A stretch of DNA of 64,000 bases from Amblyomma americanum. Lineage: Eukaryota; Arthropoda; Arachnida; Ixodida; Ixodidae. Positions 1 to 10,592 of the stretch are shown here, piece after piece. Numbering within the stretch: the first letter of the stretch is position 1; the number at the start of each line of letters is the position of its first letter. The notes under the pieces were generated by a model. It was not told where the DNA came from and did no database searches. It saw only the letters and a list, made by a program, of their open reading frames with translations. The stretch lies in NCBI RefSeq assembly GCF_052857255.1, contig NC_135500.1, positions 158,253,689 to 158,317,688 of the forward strand, in the 5' to 3' direction. The position numbers were made by a program, and so were the translations under genes.

Positions 1-34
1 GAGTTTAGCGTATGTCTTATTCTCCTCTCAATCG

Positions 35-230
35 ACCATGATAGCTCAGCTGTCCCGAAAGACGCGGGTTCGATCCCGTATTTCGATGGAGGCAACATTT
101 TTGAAGCCCGTGTACTGTGCGATGTCAGTGCACGCTAAAAAGCCCTAGGTGGTCGAAATACTTCACTACGGCGTCCCACATAGCCTGAATCGCTTTGGGA
201 CGTTAAACCCAAATAAACAAAACCAAGCCT
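35..230 (+). repeat. Ruka-type tRNA-derived SINE, degenerate copy
   Basis: The sequence shows a Pol III B-box ('gggttcgatccc', near 66-77), then 'tttcgatggaggc', 'cgatgtcagtgcacgcta', 'ggtggtcgaaat', 'cttcactacggcgtc', 'agcctgaatcgctttggga' and 'cgttaaaccca', ending in an A/C-rich tail near 220-230. This order matches the other three Ruka copies in the window. The head is damaged: the A-box half ('gatagctcag') is shortened and the segment after the B-box lost the 'ggccgcggcggtcga' stretch. Ruka is known from hard ticks and is moved by LINE machinery. Assignment to the family is strong; the exact 5' boundary is uncertain. Confidence 0.85.
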
Positions 231-1009
231 TATTCTTCTCTCAGCCCTCTTCTGACAGCGAGTGAGTACCTTGTTTTTTTCTAAGGAAAAAAATAGCACA
301 TATACTGAGAGGTTACCAAGCTGTGGGGAAGCTGTTCACGCTTACTACATGTAGTGAGCTTGCATTACTGAAAAGAGCTGACCAGAAATTTTGTTCTTGT
401 AGAATTGGGCGGAATAATACAGCCAATGTTTTGAGAAAAGGTAATGATGAAATACCATTCACGTTTTTGAGGCAATTTGCACCTGAACACTTTCTAAGCG
501 CCCTTTTTATGAAAAACTGCAGCACAAATGGCGAGAAAGTTGAGGGAATAGTTAGGGTTGAAGACTTCACCTCGAAAATCAGTAAAATTTGGACTACGCG
601 GAAATATTCTTTAAAGATGCTCTTGGGGGTTATAAACTATGTTCGAGTTTCTCGAAGTTTGGGACGTGAGTTTCATCTTGTTTGTTTATTGATATTTTCA
701 GCAAGACAGCTGCATGCGAGAAGGCTAAATTTAAGCACTATTGCTTTAAACGCCGCTATAAGTGGACAATACGGAATAGAAGTTCGCATTGGCTTTTGAA
801 GAAAATCACATTTATCAAAAACACTGAGACGTCACCACCAAATGACCTTAGGCCAGTAGTTCAAACACCACACAACGATCACACAGTACAACAGTCGTGA
901 TATCAGTGTACAATTCTTCATTGGTCTACAGGATCCTGACGTCATTCTAACATCATTACGTCGTGCCTCTCAATAAAGAGCAGTAACTGCGCTGAAAAGA
1001 AAAATTGTT
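231..1009. other. No gene recognised
   Basis: The longest open frame, 323-799 (+), would give 158 residues. It has no recognisable domain, a frame open on both strands over part of its length, and no splice or promoter context, so I treat it as chance. I see no repeat family here. Confidence 0.5.
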
Positions 1010-1011
1010 GA

Positions 1012-1084
1012 ATGGGGAATCGAACCGCTGCCGTTTGGGTTGTGAGCCGGGCACGCTGTCCCCCGACCGCTGAGGAATGTTCGT
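1012..1084 (-). repeat. tRNA-like sequence, probable SINE head
   Basis: On the minus strand the stretch reads 'cctcagcggtcgggggaca', then 'gtgcccggctcacaaccca', then 'ggcagcggttcgattcccc'. This is the layout of a tRNA with a D-arm/A-box-like part and a good B-box (GGTTCGATTCC). The terminal stems do not pair into a clean acceptor helix, so it is more likely a tRNA-derived SINE head than a working tRNA. The head differs from that of Ruka. Confidence 0.4.
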
Positions 1085-4000
1085 TGAACTTGGTTAAACG
1101 TAGGCGTGGTGCGTTTTGTGGTAAAATGTTAAAATTAAAAAGAAAATAAAATTCAAAAATTAAGAACAGTGTGTGTTTTCCATGTGAACTGCAAATATGA
1201 CACCAGCCCCTTGAAGGGACCGTTAGCGCTATTAAGTGACACCCTTAAAGCGGAGCTTAAATTTTTCCTTTATTTTGCGTTTCACAGTAAATACTTACAT
1301 TGCGATATCAAGAAGAGAAATCGTCGGACACTGATTGGTCTTCTAATAGAGTTCACCAGCTTAAAGTTACAGAATGTGCAAGTTCTCCTGAATTCTTTCG
1401 ATGCTTACATCCGCGGCATCAACACAGCCGTGGTCGGCTGATAGTGTGCTTACACATTTTTTTCTAAGCCAAGCTGCCACAGTTTGAAACCGATGACATG
1501 AATGTAGCACTTGCGCTTCGGCTCGCACACATGCTTTGTGCCGCAGACTCACTACAATTCTCTCTGCCTTACGGGCACAGCGGGGCAGGTGAACTTGTGA
1601 GGTAACCTGCGCAGCCACGAGCGGCTAAAGTATGCACAGTGCGCAAAAACCATATTCTGACGGGAACTCTTAAGGGTCCGGAGCTAATCTGTAGGAGAGT
1701 GTTGTGGGCTATTTTCTGGGTGACTGAATTTCGGGAACTCCACTAACGCCCGAAAAACTGTCACGAGCAGCGCCGCCTCTCAACGCTTAAGTTAGCGCAA
1801 TCGCCATAGCAACTACTGCAAGCAGTGAGCTCTCAAGCACATTGATTAGACACGTACAGGGGTACACTTTCTGCGATGCCAGAATTCGTAGTCAGCTTGA
1901 ATGCAAGCCTACCTAAAACTCTTTTCGATTAGCGTTGCGCGTAAATAGCACATTTTTAGCACAGTTCCATTTTAGTTCACCGTCGGGAAAGCTAAAGAGA
2001 ACGCAGTTTTTCTGAAGCCTACCTCACAGCGGAGAAGTAGAAAGACTTTCGCCCGTGGTTACAAAAAAAAAAAAACCTTGTGAATCGGACAACAGAAAGG
2101 AATGCGTATTAGAGAGTCCAATGTTTGTTCTGTCCCTATGCACTGGAGAAAAGGATAAAAAGACGAAAAGTGAGACCTGAGCCCATTAGGCAAAATATAC
2201 GCACAGAAGAAAATACATAATGCCTTCAAATATAGAAACAAAGAAATGAAAGTACCTCAGGATCTTTTTTCTATTGGTGTCTACATAACCATTGCACAGA
2301 CTTAAGAGAGGCATTTTACTTGTGTAATTTTTGCTCATAAAAGTGAGCATATTTTCACCTGTCTCTGCCAAGGCGCTGAAACGGACGCCTGGACTGCGTT
2401 ATCCTTGTTCCTCAGAGACTCAACAGTGACGGAGTCACCAAGTACTATGCTAAATTCTTGTGATAAAGAATGACGGACCGCATTGGTAACATCTTTTTAC
2501 GAAAACTGAGCATGCCTGCGTGCCGCCTCTTCAGCAAGTACATTAATGTTCACCGTGTCGACTTTCTACAAGAATGGCGCTGCTGCTGCAGACGTTGCTG
2601 CGGTTTTGCGGAGAACTACAGAAGAATGCTATATGGGGAACCTGCGCTGCCAAGGTGGCGCTGCAATTGTTCCATCCGGTGACTCAAAACTGCTTTTGTC
2701 AGCCGCTTGAGCCGCTGCAAACGCGATAACACATTATGCGCGATTAGATACCCGCGTTTGGCTGACAGCATTCATTGCCTAGCTTCTCTCAGCGTAGCCC
2801 AGATAGCTGACGCACGGCACGTGCGCCTTCGACAGAGCGCGGAGGCTCACGCCAACAAGCGCCTGAAGGTGGTGCGTAAAAGTACTGATAGTGCTATCCA
2901 AAACTGCTTGCTCTTCTCGCTAGGCAGTGTGTTATGGCGCTGCAATCGGCACCGCAAACTTCAGTGCAAGGTGAGAAGTAAGAAAATGCGGAAGCAGTCG
3001 AAGAGATTATGCTACGAACCAGAGATACTTCGTTGAAAAAAAAGGGGTCACTCTACCCTTTCTGTACAGCTGAAATCGAGTGGAACGGAGTATAGAAGTG
3101 AGGTGTTCTCCGGCATCCAACTTCAACCATTCCGGCCACAAAGCAACAGAAAGAAGCCTTAGCGACGGATCGATGGGAACTGTTCTCGCGAGCGCAGACC
3201 TGTTAGAATAATTTTTGTAATGAAAGACTATGCACTTCACAACTGCCGCAGTTTTTTTGCTGAATACCACCTACCGCTTTCAATGCTTGCTTATCTGGAA
3301 TGGAAAGTTGGGCTTGCTGGTTAATGGCCCCAGCAGCATGCGCGCTCGGCGCAATGCTCTTCACTGATCAACATTATCTCTTATCCTCTGGTGGCGATAA
3401 GTGAATCAGGCATTTGTGTAGGCATGGTAAACCTGCTCAAGCTGGGCTTCCAAAAACGCCGTTAGTGGCCGCAGCTGTTAGCTTGCTCACTGCCTGATTA
3501 CCTACTGAGAACTTCGCAGAGACATGACCTAACGACTTTGAAATGTAGGCTTCAAAATCATCTTCGATTTGGCGGAAAGCATAACACCATTTAGTTGACA
3601 ATACAGAGAGGACTGTAGTGACTGGTAGTGTTGTCATCCTCATCTTCGGTGAGCGCAATGCGTCCCTGTGTCATAGCTAAACGCACCAGCTTTCATACGC
3701 GCTGGGTATACATAGTTATTAAGCCTAGTTTCGCGAGAATGCATCGGCCAGGCGTAAAAGCAGTTCGCGAAGCCTCCACTGTCCACTCTACACTAGTAGC
3801 TGTCATTGAAGATGTGCCGGCATCACACAGTCAATAAAGTAAATCGCATACACATACCGCGGAAGCAATGTTTTCTGTAAACAGCACTTTATACAAATGA
3901 AGAGGTCAGTTGCCTTTTTTTTGCATTCTCCGTTACATTGCTGCGAGAGGCCTGTCTCTGTTATCAAGAGCGGTGAAATCAAACACGGCATAAAGGAGTT

Positions 4001-5663
4001 GCAAGCGTTACATATTTGGTTCTATGTATCTGGGGTTATTTTCCAGGTATGCGTTAACGACTACAGCTTATCATTGTGAGCACCTGGCAAATTTCTCTCG
4101 GTCCTTAAGCCGTCAGCAACTTTTGCCCAGCGTCCTGAAGAAACAAATGCCATTACTGGAGAAGAAGCCATGCCATTTCTATACTTAAACACGGCACGAA
4201 AGAGAATATAAACCGCATCAAATGAGCACAAAAATATGAAAAGAAATACAGCTCCCCATTTCTCAAACCAATGACTTGTGAATAGAAACTTGCAGTAAAA
4301 TTTAACAATAAGAGGTGGAGTATGGCATATTCGATACAGGTAAAAACGTTTCCGGCCAGCTACTCATCTATTCATCAGTGCTTAAAAATATAAATTAACA
4401 CTCAAAATAATAACGTTTTTATTTCATTAGGGCGTTCATAATTGAGTACACCCGTGCTCAAAGCAACAAAAAGAGAAGTCAAAGCCCTAAAGAAGCGAAA
4501 GCAGCTTCCGTCATGCGTTCCGACGTCATTTAATTTCTGGAGCATCAAAGTTCTGTTATAGAGGCAAGAAATGTTCGTTGTGGGATTAAACGCACCAGGC
4601 ATACCCATCGCTCTTTTACCAATGAATGCTTCTCTATCATAAAAATGTTGTGTTTGCACAAGAGAAATAAAATCAGAAATTTAGATATAGTAGATAAATT
4701 CCGCAACATGCCAAATTATAACCAGAGAAAAAATGCACTTAGCTTTTCATAGAATGTAGCTTGCGCTGCCGGACTTTATTAAGCCAAGCATTAATAAATA
4801 TTTCTTTCGGGTACACAGAAGAAAGAACTTGTGAAACTCGAAAATATTGTTCGCAAATTTTCTTTCTTAGACAAGTGTGCCTCCGGGTGTGTGGCTCCTT
4901 ACAACCTGATTAGCAGGCTGGAAATCCTCACCGTTGCCTTCGTCGCCTTTAGGTTTTTCTCTTTAATGAGACACTTTTAAAAGCTTGCTGCTGCTGAAGT
5001 TGTTCGATTTCCAAACATAGGTGCAGGGTTCATGGGGTAAAAGTGCAAAGATTACCGATCGCTCCAGAATCACTCGTCGTTTTTTTTTTATTCATCACTG
5101 GCCGCAAAAGCCAACCTACATACTCTGCAAACAATTTCACAAAAATAGTATATACATATCAGACGCTTGTACAAAGGCGCGCTTTATTGTTTTGTCTTAG
5201 GCTCCCGTACTAGTTTAAACGTGTAACTCAAGAAAGAGCATCTTTTGACACCGCAGGAACTCGTGTGCGCAAAACCGCAATGCACAACATACAAAATGTA
5301 AATACAAAGCAGCTTATACATAGCGACGCGCGCACCTGAAGAAAAAAAATTGTACAGTGATGTTCTTAACTGTAACACAACTTTTGGAACAAAAATAACT
5401 TGACCACTGACTCCTAAAATCCATGCAGTCGAGCTTCCCGTGCATCAAGTACTAATCAAGTGAACGGTAGGACTGCTGGGTCGCGTCAGTATGAAAATTT
5501 AAAACATTTTGTCGTCAGACACTTAACCCATTTAAAAAAGAGCATAAAAACTTTGTGGTTGTAGAGGTCTTTTCTACTTTCCAAAAGCAATTCGTTGTGA
5601 GTTATTCCCCTACAGAATTTCATCTGCGCCCTACGGCGCAAGAATTCTGGAACAACAATGCAT
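1085..5663. other. Unassigned AT-rich DNA
   Basis: Frames up to 109 residues occur (for example 2707-3036 +) but none carries a recognisable motif. Composition and stop density are those of ordinary non-coding DNA. I see no tandem array or clear transposon remnant. Confidence 0.4.
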
Positions 5664-5781
<118 letters not shown>

Positions 5782-5840
5782 CTTTATTTTTTCGGTGCCC
5801 AGGAACAACCCAAAGGTCTTGGTGCTGGTACACCATTCAC
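5782..5840 (-). mobile_element. Probable LINE 3' end before an (ATT)n tail
   Basis: On the minus strand this reads 'accagcaccaagacctttgg', 'gttgttcctgggcaccga', then 'aaaaaataaag' and the ATT tract. A compact block ending in a polyadenylation-like signal and a simple repeat is typical of LINE 3' UTRs. I believe similar blocks recur in tick genomes, but no coding part is recognisable upstream, so the clade is unknown. Confidence 0.45.
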
Positions 5841-6639
5841 ACGCACAAAATGTAAATTTATTTCACTACAAACGAAGACACTCAGAAGAGGTAATGCAGC
5901 AGCCAAAGCGATAGAAAAAAAAGACACATAAACTAGGCGTGACAGCAAGCATGAAGCAAAAAAGCGAAAACAAGGAAACAGCGAGAACAGCGGTAAATGA
6001 AAACAGCTAGAACAGGCAACAGACATATAAATAACTAATGAAACAATAAACAAAGAGAATGAACGTAAGAACGACCGATAACAGCAAAGTACAGCATATA
6101 GCAAAATACAAACAGGAATAAAGCCAATACTAATATGAACGTATAAGAAACCTCTGAAATACAAGCTATAAATACAATCATACACAATAAGAAACGTAAT
6201 TAGTGAACGCGTTACCGACAATCAGGCGTGAGTACACAGTATTAAGGGAATAATATTAATGAAAACAAGTATACGTGATGAACAATTAAGGAGAGAAAAA
6301 AAACAATATAATACCGGTGCAAATGCACAAGCGTAGTAAAAGCAAAATGCAGGAAATGAGAAGTTATGTACGAGAAAAAGAGTGCTCAAAATGGAACGTC
6401 ACGGACTTCCAATATAAAGGAAGGGAGAGAATTTTCGAATATTTCAAGGTGAGGACAAAGAGAATTAAACAACTTTTGCATTCTGTCCAGAGGGGAGAGG
6501 AAGTGCAGGAGCGCAGAAACTTGGAATGGTCTGAATTCCCTTATGCTCTTTCGCGGTACACGCAAAAGGATACGCGCTAGGAGCTGAGGGCATAGAATGT
6601 GACCATGAAGAAGCTTATACAAGAAAATTATATCTGCCC

Positions 6640-6640
<1 letters not shown>
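5841..6640. other. A-rich stretch without recognised gene
   Basis: A purine- and A-rich plus strand gives a 145-residue minus-strand frame (5784-6221) rich in Ser, Phe and Leu. The composition explains the open frame and no motif is seen. The stretch could be the unrecognised body of the retroposon ending at 5782. Confidence 0.35.

Positions 6641-6720
<80 letters not shown>
6641..6720. repeat. (AAT)n tract, tail of the adjacent SINE
   Basis: About 26 perfect AAT units immediately left of a minus-strand SINE, i.e. at its 3' end as (ATT)n. Shorter versions of the same tail are found at the two related copies near 41754 and 55019. Confidence 0.93.
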
Positions 6721-6721
<1 letters not shown>

Positions 6722-7018
6722 TGGTTTTGGGGGGAAAGGAAATGGCGCAGTATGTCTCATATCGTTGGACACCTGAACCGCGCCGTAAGGGAAAGGATAA
6801 AGGAGGAACTGCAAAAAGAAAGGAAGAAAGGGTGCCGTAGTGGAGGGCTCCGGAATAATTTCGACCACCTGGGGATCTTTAACGTGCACTGACATCGCAC
6901 AGCACACGGGCGCCTTAGCGTTTTTCCTCCATAAAAACGCAGCCACCGCGGTCGGGTTCGAACTCGGGAACTCTGGATCAGTAGCCGAGCGCGCTAACCA
7001 CTGAGCCACCGCGGCGGG
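6721..7018 (-). repeat. Ruka-headed SINE with (ATT)n tail, near full length
   Basis: Read on the minus strand, it starts with a Ruka-like head ('cgccgcggtggctcagtgg', 'ttagcgcgctcggctactg', B-box 'gagttcgaaccc'). It shares the core 'gtgcgatgtcagtgcacgtt' and 'aggtggtcgaaatt' with Ruka. It then diverges after 'ccactacggcacc' into a different 3' half containing 'ttacggcgcggttcaggtg' and 'catttcctttccccccaaaa', and ends in (ATT)n. This is the reference copy here for a Ruka subfamily or chimera. The two truncated relatives near 41754 and 55019 share the 3' half. Confidence 0.88.
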
Positions 7019-7440
7019 TATGCATACATCTGGAAACCCAAAATCTGGAAACCAAGAAATATAAGCCTCAACAGCATAAAATCAGTTAATTTTTGCATGG
7101 GGTCAGTTGGTCGTGCATACTGAGACTCGGGAGCGCTAGATTCAATGCAAAGAGACAACACCATATAAGAGCACCACGAGACACGAGCGAACACATTCAA
7201 ATGAGTTTATTTTGACATGGCACATATTTATACGCATCTAATCATGGGACACACGAACATAAAAGCATTAAACCATCCAAAATAGCTAAGCAATCTTAAA
7301 CCATGCAAGATACAAACTATCCTCTCAAGTCATGAATTTTACAAATGACGGGCTAAAAATAATTTTTTTTTCGTTAAAACCACACACGGGTCGCTAACGA
7401 ACCCGCCACCGTCCTTTACTGAAGGCATGCAAAATGCTTT

Positions 7441-7680
7441 CTACAATTCCCTTGTGGTGTTGTCCTTCGATTTATTAAGAACTGTCGTCCTTTCCAGAAG
7501 AGGTTCGCACTTGTGCACGGCGCAGTGTGCTGCGAGGTTAACAGGGGCACTGACCAGACAGTTGTAATTGTTCTCCCACAACCGCTCATTTAAGCACCTG
7601 GCCGACGTACGCCCAGCTGCCAGACTATGGTATTTTATACACGACGCCTTCAACGCATGCCACAAACATGTTCTTCTGCC
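7441..7680 (-). pseudogene. Penelope-like GIY-YIG endonuclease remnant (left copy)
   Basis: The minus-strand frame from 7665 reads '...SARCLNERLWENNYNCL' and then 'HKCEPLLERTTVLNKSKD'. In PLEs the block 'RCLNERLxEH' follows the YIG motif and supplies the conserved Arg and helix of the endonuclease. The 'VYKIP' (GIY-equivalent) part lies just upstream in another frame, showing a frameshift. It matches the plus-strand copy at 10219-10592 and lacks the MITE present there. Confidence 0.75.
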
Positions 7681-8354
7681 TCACGCAGCAAAGACCATGC
7701 TGATGCTCTTCTTCTTGGCCGGAATTGACTTTTGCACAAATGCTTTTGAGTTTCTGAGGCGCTGAAAATACAGCGGGTACTTTATACTTTTTTGCCACTT
7801 TTTGTAGCCTGTGCGACAAGGCATGCACATATGGAAAGCAAAAGGTCTCTTATCTCTTTCTTTCGCACTGGCAGGCTTCCCCTTAATGAATGTCTTCAAA
7901 ACTTTTTCCGCGACCGAGACAACGAAGGGGTTTGGGTATCCAGCAGCCTACAGTCTTGTAGCCTGCAAGTTAACGCTGTCATGCATCTTATTATGGTAAG
8001 GCTTTTTTTAGCGCATGCTTGAAAGAGGCATCAGCTATGTTCCGCTTTATCAGCTTAGAGTGCGCGGAGGCGTAAAGAAGCATGCCCGTTTCGATCCTCC
8101 TTTTGTACTGCCAGCAAACGTCCGGGCCGAACTCAACGGCTACGTCAAAAATTGTAGGTGGTTGACAGAGGGGTTACATATGTGAATGAGAGTCCTGGAT
8201 GAGCTAGCTGGAATTCGATCAGCGTTTTTCCACCAAATCGTTCATTGCGGATGCCACATATCAGAAAACCATCAACCTACCTGTAGCACGCAGTGATGCC
8301 AAGCGAAAGGAGCGTGTCACGGAGGATACGGGCGCCTCTGGGTAAAAAAATGTT

Positions 8355-8711
8355 TCACAGCACTGGCGCAATGTTGGAGCCAATGCATATCCTGTCCTCC
8401 TGCAAAAAGACCTCACCACCAAACTGCACGTAGAGGGAAGAGAGATACAACTTCAACAGTGCAAGGAAGTCCGAAGTGCTAATTCCACTCACATTCATAA
8501 ACTTGACACTTCCATAGGTGCCCAAGCAATCTTCCACAGCCTGCAGCACGTGGCCGCGTGGAATGGTGTACAATTGGTCCTGGACATCGATAGAGAAGCA
8601 TGTCACTTTTGGGCCCTCCTTGAAGAAGCGCACCACCTCGTCAGAGTTCCGTATCATGAACGGGTCGTCCAATGGAAGCAAGTTCGAAAGCCTTTGGAGG
8701 TATCGGGACAC
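8355..8711 (-). pseudogene. Penelope-like reverse transcriptase fragment (left copy)
   Basis: A 118-codon frame with the PLE motif A 'FSIDVQDQLYTIPRGH' (Asp about residue 42), the palm block 'STSDFLALLKLYLSSLYVQF' and motif B 'RICIGSNIAPVL' at its end. It stops there; downstream on the minus strand the matching motif C reads Y-R-stop-V-D-G-F, so the YVDDF catalytic box is destroyed by both a stop and a second-Asp change. The fragment is an evident RT but not functional. Confidence 0.85.
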
Positions 8712-8821
8712 CTCGCGTTGCCATGTGCCCTGGTCTTTGACAATTGTCTATAACGGTGCAGCCGTTTTATGGGTTTGACCGCGAAGAAGGATTTTAGCGA
8801 AAGCTGCTTGCTGTCTCAAAT

Positions 8822-9130
8822 TTATTTTCCTAGTTTCTCAAGGCTTGCTATTTCGCATAGTTTTGCCGCTTGGCTTCGTACCTTCATGAGAATTTTTTCA
8901 TCATGCATCTCCTCCTTGCGGAAGTGCTTCGAAATTGCTTCCACGGTCATCGCCTTGTACTTTGTTGCCCCTAAAACCACAAAGCAACCCGTCTTTACCG
9001 ATTGGAAAAGCCTCATGTCGTTATCGGGCAAAAATTCGCTGGTTTTCTTGGGAGCCACATGTAATTTCTTTTTCTTAGTCTTCTTCGTTGTGCTCTGCTT
9101 AGCGCCGAGCAGTGCATCCGCAACACACGC
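8822..9130 (-). pseudogene. Penelope-like N-terminal region (left copy only)
   Basis: Part of a longer minus-strand frame (9316-8822). Residues translated from this segment include 'FLPDNDMRLFQSVKTGCFVVLG' and 'KAMTVEAISKHFRKEE'. This resembles the conserved block preceding the RT fingers in PLEs, where an 'adKxgxFVV' stretch is followed by an 'A..aisKHF' helix. A Lys-rich stretch ('TKKTKKKK') lies before it. The right copy lacks this region, so it is the unpaired spacer of the inverted repeat. The part of the frame right of about 9195 is antisense to the other copy and is not real. Confidence 0.55.
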
Positions 9131-9195
9131 AGGTTTCTCTTCTGAAGGTGCGCTGTTCGCAATCGTGTACACCATGCACAAAACGTCCAAACAGC

Positions 9196-9727
9196 CCACG
9201 ACCCTTTCATGATAAGGAACTCTGACGAAGTGATACGCTTCTTCAAGGAGGACCCAAAAGCGACATGCTTCTCTATCGATATCCAGGACCTCTTTTACAC
9301 CATTCCGCGAGGCCACGTGCTGCAGCCTGTGGAAGATTGTTTGGACAGCTATGGAAGTCTCAAGTTTATGAATGCGAGTGGAATTAGCACTTCAGGCTTC
9401 CTTGCCCTGTTAGAGTTGCATTTCTTTTCCCTGTACGTGCAGTTTGGTGGTAAGGGCTTTATGCAGAAGGATGGGGTATGCATTGGCTCTAACATCGCGA
9501 AAGTGCTGTGCAACATTTGTTTAGCCAGAGGCGACCGTATCCTACGTGACACGCTGTTTCCGCTTGGCATCACTGCGTGCTACAGGTACGTTGATAATTT
9601 TCTGATATGTGGCATCCGCAATGAACAATTTGGTGAAACAAACGCTGATCGAATCCCAGCTAGCTCATCCAGGACTCTCATTCACATATGTAACCCCTCT
9701 GTCAACTATCTACAATTGTTGACGTAG
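9196..9727 (+). pseudogene. Penelope-like reverse transcriptase (right copy)
   Basis: From Met at 9209 the frame has motif A 'SIDIQDLFYTIP' (Asp24), 'STSGFLALLELHFFSLYVQF', motif B 'GVCIGSNIAKVL' (about 89-100) and motif C 'YRYVDNFLICG' (127-131). PLE RTs normally carry YVDDF, so the second catalytic Asp is Asn here. The frame leaves the PLE reading after 'RNEQFGETN' through a frameshift and stops at 9727. The Met is internal to the original protein, and no start or promoter is inferred. Confidence 0.85.
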
Positions 9728-9879
9728 CCATTGAAATCGGCTCGGACGTTTTCTGGCAGTACAAAACAAGGAGCGAAACGGGCTTGCTTCCTTAGGACTC
9801 CGCGCACTCTAAGCTGATAAAGCGGAACATAGCTGATGCCTGTTTCAAGCATGCGCTAAAAAAGTCTTGCCATCACAAG

Positions 9880-10130
9880 ATGCATGACAGCGTTAACTTG
9901 CAGGCTGCAAGACTGAAGGCTGCTGGGTACCAAAACCTGCTCGTGGTCTCGGTCGCGAAAAAAGTTTTGAAGACATTCATTAAGAGGAAGCCTGCAAATG
10001 CGAAAGAAAGAGATAAGAGATCTGTTGTTTTGCCATATGTGCATGACTCGTCGCACTGGCAAAAAAAGTGGCAAAAAGTATGAAGTACCCGCTGCATTTT
10101 CCGCGCCTTAGAAACTCAAATGCATTTGTG
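9880..10130 (+). pseudogene. Penelope-like RT-endonuclease connector (right copy)
   Basis: The frame reads 'MHDSVNLQAARLKAAGYQN', 'KRKPANAKERDK' and 'VLPYVHDSSHWQKKWQK'. This is the connector of PLE proteins, where an '..R....GYP' helix precedes a 'v.PYvHgiSh.lKK' block. A frameshift near 10070-10080 moves the continuing reading ('KYPLHFPRLRNSNAFVQK') to another frame. The homologous minus-strand segment lies at about 7700-7990. Confidence 0.7.
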
Positions 10131-10218
10131 CAAAAGTCAATTCCGGCCAAGAAGAAGAGCATGGCGCATGGTCTTTGCTGCGTGAGGCAGAAGAACATGT
10201 TTGTGGCATGCGTTGAAG

Positions 10219-10592
10219 GCGTCGTGTATAAAATTCCACAGTCTTGCAGCAGGGCCTACGTTGGCCAGCAGGAAGGTGCTTACCCAAGCAGCACAGGTCA
10301 TCGGCCCAATATTGCAACACGATGGTCCCATCCTGGTCCTTTTTAGTGCCAGCTTTGCCAATACAGTTCCAATGTTGGGCCAGTTACTTGTGATACTTGG
10401 GTAAATGTGCGGTTGTGGGAGAACAATTACAACACCTGTCTGGTCAGTGCCCCTGGTAACCTCGCAGTATACTGCGCCGTGCACAATTGCGAACCTCTTC
10501 TAGATAGAACGACAGTTATTCTTAAATCGAAGGACAGGACCGCAAGGGAATTGTGGAATGGCTTCAGTAAAGGACGGTATCGGGTTCGTTAG
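10219..10592 (+). pseudogene. Penelope-like GIY-YIG endonuclease, split by a MITE (right copy)
   Basis: The first part reads 'GVVYKIPQSCSRAYVGQQ', the PLE form of GIY-YIG ('VYKI...YVGQ'). After the 119-bp insert at 10283-10401 it resumes with 'RLWENNYNTCLVSAPGNLAV', 'NCEPLLDRTTVILKSKDRTA' and 'REL'. The insertion separates the YIG strand from the Arg-bearing helix, so the endonuclease cannot be made intact. Coding resemblance on both sides is clear. The stop falls near 10592 and the 3' UTR follows. Confidence 0.8.
10283..10401. mobile_element. 119-bp MITE with TA target duplication
   Basis: The insert begins 'cccaagcagcacaggtcatc' followed by 'ggcccaatattg'. Its reverse complement begins 'cccaagtatcacaagtaact' followed by 'ggcccaacattg', so the ends are terminal inverted repeats of about 32 bp. 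It is flanked by TA at 10281-10282 and 10402-10403. The left PLE copy has the uninterrupted site 'ggtgcttaaatgagcgg' (inverted, TA at 7591-7592). A filled and an empty site in one window define the borders to the base. TA targeting fits the Tc1/mariner superfamily; no transposase of matching ends is seen here. Confidence 0.92.

Larger units (their letters stand above)
7113..9195 (-). mobile_element. Penelope-like element, left (minus) copy
   Basis: Penelope-like elements encode a reverse transcriptase followed by a GIY-YIG endonuclease. On the minus strand this copy has, from 9195 leftwards, an N-terminal region, an RT core (8711-8355), a connector, a GIY-YIG remnant (about 7680-7441) and a 3' UTR ending near 7113. 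Its last 1.56 kb (7113-8670) is an inverted, closely similar copy of 9196-10877. The frame is broken in several places, including TAG in place of the motif C tyrosine codon. It is a dead copy, but the less 5'-truncated of the pair. Confidence 0.85.

Noticed and set aside
323..799. 158-residue plus-strand frame
   Set aside because: No recognisable motif, overlapping opposite-strand frame, no splice or promoter context.
6386..7009. 207-residue minus-strand frame with hydrophobic and poly-Ile parts
   Set aside because: Made of the SINE and its (ATT)n tail; not a gene.
9013..9316. Minus-strand frames reading over the right PLE arm
   Set aside because: Antisense shadow of the plus-strand RT.
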